Assembly (NCBI GenBank): GCA_028277985.1
Contig: JANQFG010000254.1
Coordinates: 1-64,000 of the forward strand
Reading direction: 5' to 3'
Source of the DNA: a bacterium
Lineage (GTDB): Bacteria; Desulfobacterota; DSWW01
DNA length: 64,000 bases
Shown: piece by piece, positions 59,393 through 64,000 of the stretch
Layout of the letters: each line of letters starts with the position of its first letter
Numbering within the stretch: position 1 is the stretch's first letter
Notes under the pieces: generated by a model
The model's input: only the letters and a program-made list of their open reading frames with translations
Told to the model about the DNA's origin: nothing
The model's database searches: none
Position numbers and translations under genes: made by a program

Positions 59393-59435
59393 AGACGGGT
59401 AAGAATTTCATTCACCATACAGAGGAGGAAGGGGC

Positions 59436-59786
59436 ATGTCCTTGGATCAGAAGGCACTCTTTGACGCGGTTGCCTGCGCACATCGAAATGGTGTGCTGCA
59501 AAAGACCATGGTTCTTCTTGGAGAGGCGATCGAAGAAGCCCTCGAGGAAGGGAACCTGACTACCTATGAGCTCCTGCACATGCTGGATGACGTGGAAGAT
59601 GCCACGCTCGCCGCAGCCGATGGTGTCCTCGGTATGGTGGGCGGCTTCATCCCGTTGGCGGCGAGCGACAATCTGATGGCGCTTCTGGCCTATCTGCTCA
59701 ACGACCCGAACATAACGTCGGGAATGAAGCAGAAGGTCAAGGAGGCCATCCTCAATCATCCGGTTGCAGAGTCCTTGGAGGGATGA
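59436..59786 (+). CDS. Small acidic protein of unknown function in the Etf/GlcD operon
   Basis: The 116-residue, mostly helical, acidic protein has no recognised family. It is rich in E-E-A, L-L and A-A-A-D-G repeats, with a weakly hydrophobic middle. It starts 43 bases after EtfB behind GAGGAAGGGG and overlaps the GlcD-like gene, so it is probably cotranslated. It may be an assembly factor or a subunit. Confidence 0.75.
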   Translation: MSLDQKALFDAVACAHRNGVLQKTMVLLGEAIEEALEEGNLTTYELLHMLDDVEDATLAAADGVLGMVGGFIPLAASDNLMALLAYLLNDPNITSGMKQKVKEAILNHPVAESLEG

Positions 59787-59788
59787 TC

Positions 59789-61270
59789 ATGAGCGAAACG
59801 AACAAGACCCTTGAGAACCTCACAAAGATCGTGGGCGAGGATCGTGCATCAACGGACAAGGAGATGCTTCAACCTTTTGGGCATGCGCCTCTGGTCAGCG
59901 GTGCACAGCCTCAAGCCCTGGTCCGTCCGGGTTCAACAGACGACGTGAAAGATTTGATCAAACTGGCAAGGCAGGAGGGGCTGAACCTGGTCTTTTCTTC
60001 TTCTGCCGGTTCCAGGTTCCGGGGGGATTCTGTCCCCACAGGGGAGGGAATCATCGTCGATATGTCCGGGATGGACCGGCTCGTCCGGATGGACCGCCGC
60101 AACAAGGTCGCTCTGATCGAGCCCGGGGTCACGTTCCTGCGTTTGATGGAGGAGGCGGAAAGGGTAGGGCTCAAGGTGGACATGCCGCTCCTGCCTCCCA
60201 TGGGGAAGTCGGTGATCGCGAGCTACCTGGAGCGCGAGCCTATTCAGATTCCCAAGTATCACTGGGATATGACCGACCCGATGCTCTGCACCGAGCTCGT
60301 GTTCGGGACAGGCGAGATGTTTCGGACAGGATCCGCTGCCGGGCCCGGTACACTGGAGCAGCAATGGGCTGCAGGGGCAGCGCAGTGCAACCCCCTTGGA
60401 CCGGGCCAGTGCGATCTGATGCGAATCGTGCAGGGCTCGCAGGGGACCATGGGGGCGGTGATGTGGGCCTCGGTCAAGCTCGAGGTGAAACCGACGATCC
60501 ACCGCATCTACTTCGTAACCGACCACAAGTTGTCCCGCATCGTAGACTTCTCCTACAGGGTGCTTCGCCGCAAGCTGTGTGACGAATTCCTGATTCTCAA
60601 TGCATCCAGTCTAGCAACGGTCATCGCAAGTGCCTCCGCGAGTTCCGCCCTTCCTGCCGAACAGCAGGCTCCCTACACCCTGATTTACGGGATCTCCGGC
60701 TACGAGTACCTGCCCGAGGAAAGGGTGGATTACCTGGAAAAGGATCTGGCCGATATCGCTCAGGCAGCAGGGGTCGAGGCGGTCCGCGAAGTGCCGGGAT
60801 GCTCTGCCAACAAGATGGAGGCGATCCTTGCCGCTCCATCCACCGACCCCTACTACAAGCTTCGCCCGAAAGGAGGCTTCCTGGACATCTTCTTCCTGAC
60901 GACCCTGGACAAGGCACAATCCTTCATCGACGTGATGGAAGGTGAGGCAGACAAGAAGAACTATCCCAAAGAAGAGATCGGACTCTACCTGCAACCCATC
61001 CAGCATGGTCGGACGGTCCACATGGAGTTCACCCTCTACTACGATCCGGAAGACAAAGAGGAGACGGCCAGAGCGAAGAAGCTCTTCGAGGATGCGAGCA
61101 AGGCCCTGAGCGACCAGGGGGCGTTCTTTTCGAGACCCTATGGACCATGGGCGGACATTGCCTACGAGCGTTGCCCGGACACGGTTCAGGTTCTCCGGAA
61201 GGTCAAGGACATGCTGGACCCGGACGGCGTGCTCAACCAGGGAAAACTCTGCTTCAAGGAGGTGGCTTAA
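59789..61270 (+). CDS. FAD-binding oxidase, GlcD-like (first copy)
   Basis: I take the ATG at 59789 because GGAGG lies eight bases upstream; a closer ATG (59783) lacks spacing. The 493-residue protein has an N-terminal FAD_binding_4 domain (V-R-P-G-S-T-D-D-V-K-D-L-I in the PP-loop region) and a C-terminal FAD-oxidase domain ending D-P-D-G-V-L-N-Q-G-K-L. This matches the GlcD/LldD-like flavin subunit that oxidises 2-hydroxy acids (lactate, glycolate, D-2-hydroxyglutarate). It is followed after one base by the Fe-S subunit and works with EtfAB. Confidence 0.9.
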   Translation: MSETNKTLENLTKIVGEDRASTDKEMLQPFGHAPLVSGAQPQALVRPGSTDDVKDLIKLARQEGLNLVFSSSAGSRFRGDSVPTGEGIIVDMSGMDRLVRMDRRNKVALIEPGVTFLRLMEEAERVGLKVDMPLLPPMGKSVIASYLEREPIQIPKYHWDMTDPMLCTELVFGTGEMFRTGSAAGPGTLEQQWAAGAAQCNPLGPGQCDLMRIVQGSQGTMGAVMWASVKLEVKPTIHRIYFVTDHKLSRIVDFSYRVLRRKLCDEFLILNASSLATVIASASASSALPAEQQAPYTLIYGISGYEYLPEERVDYLEKDLADIAQAAGVEAVREVPGCSANKMEAILAAPSTDPYYKLRPKGGFLDIFFLTTLDKAQSFIDVMEGEADKKNYPKEEIGLYLQPIQHGRTVHMEFTLYYDPEDKEETARAKKLFEDASKALSDQGAFFSRPYGPWADIAYERCPDTVQVLRKVKDMLDPDGVLNQGKLCFKEVA

Positions 61271-61271
61271 A

Positions 61272-62579
61272 ATGACACTAGCTGACTACACTAGAGATAT
61301 GGAAGGCTGCAGCCGCTGCTCCTCCTGCAAGTGGGTGCCCTTCAATCAGATCAAGAGCTGGAGGTTTGCCAAGAATTGTCCCTCCATCACCCGCTACAAC
61401 TTCCATGCCTATTCAGGCTCGGGAAAGATGCAGATGGGCCTGTCCATGGTGCATGGAAGGTCCGAGTTGAACGAATCTGTTGCCGAGATCATCTACAGTT
61501 GCCAACTCTGCGGCGCGTGTGACTCGGCCTGCAAGGTCTACCGTGATGACATGGATCTCACGGAGGTGTTTCTCGAGCTTCGGGCCCAGTGTGTGGAGCA
61601 GGGCGAGTCCATGATCGAGCACATGGCCCTGATCGACGGCCTCAAGAAAGACGACAACACGCTCGGAGAGCCGAAGGACAAAAGGGGTGAGTGGGCGGAG
61701 GGCCTGGAGTTGAAGGACATCAATACGGAATCCGCAGAGGTCATGTTTCACGCGGGATGCCGGTATTCCTACGACCCTGACTTGAGAGATGTGGTCCGGG
61801 GAGGCGTGAAGCTCATGCTCGAGGCAGGGGTCGACGTAGGCATTGCCGGCAAGGCGGAGTCTTGTTGCGGCGGTAAGGCGTACGAGTTGGGATACCGCGG
61901 AGAGGCGGACAACTACGCCGACGATATGATTTCCCGAGTCAAGAGCTGCGGAGCCAAGACCCTGGTGACCCCGTGTGCCGACGGATACGCCGCCTTTCGG
62001 CACCTCTATCCCCGAATGGGCAAAGAACTGCCGTGCGAGGTCATGCACATCAGTCAGTACCTGGAGAAGCTGATCCAGGAGGAAAGACTCGCCTTTCGGC
62101 AGGAGGTGCCTCTAGTCGCCACTTACCACGATCCCTGTCATCTGGGAAGAAAGAGCGAACCCCACAAGGGGGAATGGGAGGGAGACAAGCTCCTTCGGCC
62201 CATGGGCATGAAACGGCAGGGAAGAAGGGGGATCTACGACGAACCGAGGAATATCCTTACTTCTATCCCGGGGGTGAAGCTCGTGGAAATGGAGCGCATT
62301 CGGGAGTATGCATGGTGCTGCGGCGCGGGTGGAGGGGTGCTCGAGGCGGACCCGGACTTCGCCGCCTGGACGGCCCAGGAAAGGATCCGGGAAGCCCAGG
62401 CGACCGGAGCCGATGCTCTCGTGACGACCTGCCCCTGGTGTGTGAGTGTCTTCAAGGAAGCGGTGGACGAATTGGGAGCGGACCTAGCTGTATACGAACT
62501 GACAGAGTTGGCCCTGGAGTCGGCCAAGGCTCCTCAGATCGGTTTGAGGATAGGAGGGAATGGCAATGATCACGGATGA
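61272..62579 (+). CDS. CCG-domain iron-sulfur protein, GlcF/HdrD-like
   Basis: The 435-residue protein starts one base after the GlcD-like stop. The N-terminus has an unusual first cluster region (C-S-R-C-S-S-C with a distant C-P) and a second C-Q-L-C-G-A-C-x3-C. Two CCG domains follow: C-C-G-G-K-A-Y-E near residue 200 and C-C-G-A-G-G-G near 350, each with its partner cysteine (T-P-C-A-D-G, T-C-P-W-C). The family (GlcF, HdrD, LutA-like) transfers electrons from a flavin subunit to quinone or disulfide acceptors. No transmembrane segment is visible. Confidence 0.9.
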   Translation: MTLADYTRDMEGCSRCSSCKWVPFNQIKSWRFAKNCPSITRYNFHAYSGSGKMQMGLSMVHGRSELNESVAEIIYSCQLCGACDSACKVYRDDMDLTEVFLELRAQCVEQGESMIEHMALIDGLKKDDNTLGEPKDKRGEWAEGLELKDINTESAEVMFHAGCRYSYDPDLRDVVRGGVKLMLEAGVDVGIAGKAESCCGGKAYELGYRGEADNYADDMISRVKSCGAKTLVTPCADGYAAFRHLYPRMGKELPCEVMHISQYLEKLIQEERLAFRQEVPLVATYHDPCHLGRKSEPHKGEWEGDKLLRPMGMKRQGRRGIYDEPRNILTSIPGVKLVEMERIREYAWCCGAGGGVLEADPDFAAWTAQERIREAQATGADALVTTCPWCVSVFKEAVDELGADLAVYELTELALESAKAPQIGLRIGGNGNDHG

Positions 62580-64000
62580 GGCCTATAAGGCATTGGAAGA
62601 AGCGGTAGGGCCGGAGTATGTGTCCCGGGAACCGGCGGTGCTGGACACGTACTGCTGGCAGACCCATATCAGCCAGGGCCCCGAGATCTGGACGACGAGA
62701 CCGGTGGCGGTGGTGCTGCCTGCGTCCACAGAAGAGGTGCAGGCGGTGGTACGGGCTTGCATCGAGCACGGCCTGAAATACAAGCCCTTCAGTGTCGGGT
62801 GGGGAGGATTTGCCGGGGCCGGCAAGGAAGGCGTCGTCCAGGTGGATCTCCGAAGGATGGACCGAATCATCGAGATCGATGAAAAGAACATGTATGCAGT
62901 GGTCGAGCCTTTCGTCGTCGCCGGTGTGCTCCAGGCCGAAGCGATGAAGGTGGGGCTAAACACCCACATCATCGGGGCCGGACCCGGACACTCCCCGCTT
63001 GCGTCGGCGACATCGATGATGGGAACGGGGTGGGACGGCATCTACATGAGCACCAGCTTCCGAAACCTGCTGGGCGTGGAATGGGTCCTCCCCTCAGGAG
63101 AAGTGCTGCGACTCGGAACCCTCGGATCCGGAAGCGGTTGGTTCAACGGTGACGGCCCGGGACCTTCCCTTCGTGGGATCATGAGAGGCTTTGTCGGAGC
63201 GTCGGGTGGGCTGGGTATCTTCACCAAGTGCGCCGTGAAGCTCTTCAACTACCCCGGACCGCCCAGACCTACGATCAAAGGGACGGTCCTGGATGTGAAA
63301 ACCGAACCTCTCGATAATTTCGGGCTTTATATGTGCGTATTCCCGGACCAGGAAACCTACGCAGAGGCAACCCGCAAGGTGGGGGAGGCGGAGATCGGGT
63401 ACATCCACCACAAGACGTCGCACCCTCTGCTCGTGTCGTTTCTGGCCCCAAGGTTCTGGCGAAAGCTCGTCGGCCACAGTTCTCTGAGCGAAGCCATACT
63501 GGCGTTGCGGAATCAATTCACGATCATCCTGGCAGCGGATACGCAGAGGGAGCTCGAATATCAGAAGAAGGCGCTGGAAGCGGTCGTCTCCGACCAGGGA
63601 GGTTTCGTGCTCGACTTTGCCGCTTTCCCGTCGCTGCAACAGGTGCTCTGGATGGGCATGATCCGGTCTTCGGTGACACCCATGGTCTTCCGGGCGACCG
63701 GAAACTACATGGTCCTCTACGGTGCGGACGAAGCGGTCGACAATCAGGTGCAACACGAAAACGTGGGAGAGCCTCTTGTCCGGAAATACACCGAGCAAGG
63801 GACGGTCCTGGATGAGCTGGCCGATGATATCTGGGCCCCCAGCTATGAAAACGTCAACCGGTCACATTGCGAACACATCCTCTTGTTCGATCACCGGGAT
63901 CGGGACCACGGGAAGGCTATGGTGGATCAGGTCGCCGAATCCGAGTCGGTGGCCATCGAGCAGTACTTGGACCCGGGCTTTGGTATCATCGCCCCTGACG
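62566..64000 (+). CDS. FAD-binding oxidase, GlcD-like (second copy), cut by window end
   Basis: The ATG at 62566, inside the end of the previous gene, is preceded by AGGAGGG; 478 residues are visible and the frame is still open at the edge. The FAD_binding_4 domain is recognisable (V-V-L-P-A-S-T-E-E-V-Q-A-V-V, V-V-E-P-F-V-V-A-G-V-L, G-G-L-G-I-F-T-K-C). It has I-I-G-A-G-P-G-H-S-P-L and W-F-N-G-D-G-P-G-P in the loop regions, unlike the first copy. The protein may be a second hydroxy-acid oxidase sharing the same Fe-S subunit. Confidence 0.88.
   Translation, partial: MITDEAYKALEEAVGPEYVSREPAVLDTYCWQTHISQGPEIWTTRPVAVVLPASTEEVQAVVRACIEHGLKYKPFSVGWGGFAGAGKEGVVQVDLRRMDRIIEIDEKNMYAVVEPFVVAGVLQAEAMKVGLNTHIIGAGPGHSPLASATSMMGTGWDGIYMSTSFRNLLGVEWVLPSGEVLRLGTLGSGSGWFNGDGPGPSLRGIMRGFVGASGGLGIFTKCAVKLFNYPGPPRPTIKGTVLDVKTEPLDNFGLYMCVFPDQETYAEATRKVGEAEIGYIHHKTSHPLLVSFLAPRFWRKLVGHSSLSEAILALRNQFTIILAADTQRELEYQKKALEAVVSDQGGFVLDFAAFPSLQQVLWMGMIRSSVTPMVFRATGNYMVLYGADEAVDNQVQHENVGEPLVRKYTEQGTVLDELADDIWAPSYENVNRSHCEHILLFDHRDRDHGKAMVDQVAESESVAIEQYLDPGFGIIAPD

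Overview
The window looks like a chromosomal segment of a strictly anaerobic, moderately GC-rich Gram-negative bacterium, most probably a Desulfobacterota (sulfate-reducer-like) lineage. I infer this from gene content: tandem glycyl radical enzymes, a tungsten-type aldehyde:ferredoxin oxidoreductase with its own MoaD-like protein, a UbiD decarboxylase, several ferredoxin/BFD fusions, an EtfAB-GlcD-GlcF electron-transfer operon, a TonB-dependent receptor and a TAXI-type TRAP binding lipoprotein. There are no rRNA, tRNA, CRISPR or transposase genes. Regulators are dense: three GntR, three TetR, two AraC-type and one REC-histidine kinase. Several have legible promoters (TTGACA-N17-TANNNT) with palindromic operators on top of them.

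Layout. 1-5.7 kb (minus): two paralogous GntR regulators flanking an acetoacetate-decarboxylase-family enzyme, a small membrane protein, an AraC regulator and a DUF362 protein. 5.9-10.8 kb (plus): methyltransferase, TetR, exported metallo-beta-lactamase-fold hydrolase, NAD(P)-binding protein, ferredoxin-fused aldo/keto reductase and a carboxymuconolactone-decarboxylase-like protein. 10.8-17.7 kb (minus): TetR-GRE-GRE operon followed by a REC-HisKA_3 kinase. 17.8-23.3 kb (plus): GlxA-type AraC regulator, crotonase, GntR-sensor regulator, QueG-like Fe-S protein and amidohydrolase. 23.6-33.6 kb (plus): one 3303-residue secreted multidomain YD-repeat protein, then a second acetoacetate-decarboxylase-like gene. 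34.7-45.9 kb (minus): a long co-oriented cluster beginning with TetR and holding two ferredoxin-BFD / LarA-like pairs, UbiD, an Fe-S protein with a winged-helix-like start, a NadC-like phosphoribosyltransferase, a medium-chain reductase, a molybdopterin-binding-domain protein with a His-rich tail and a ferredoxin-nitroreductase. 46-51 kb (minus): TAXI lipoprotein, TonB receptor and a linalool dehydratase/isomerase-family lipoprotein. 51-57.3 kb (minus): a third ferredoxin-BFD / LarA-like pair, MoaD, AOR, an IMDH-like dehydrogenase and a membrane-anchored protein. 57.6-64 kb (plus): EtfA, EtfB, a small protein, GlcD-like, GlcF/HdrD-like and a second GlcD-like gene cut by the window end.

How the parts may work together (inference): the set reads as uptake and anaerobic breakdown of poorly reactive organic molecules. 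An outer-membrane receptor and exported enzymes handle the substrate; radical, UbiD-type and tungsten chemistry activates it; crotonase, reductase and dehydrogenase steps process it; electrons leave through ferredoxin-BFD proteins and the Etf/GlcD/GlcF chain. The strongest candidate for an undescribed system is the two-gene module present three times (ferredoxin-BFD plus a LarA-like protein of unknown activity), which sits beside a NadC-like gene and a His-tailed protein. The second is the tandem GRE pair, which lacks the glutamate that normally follows the catalytic GCV motif and has no activating enzyme in the window.
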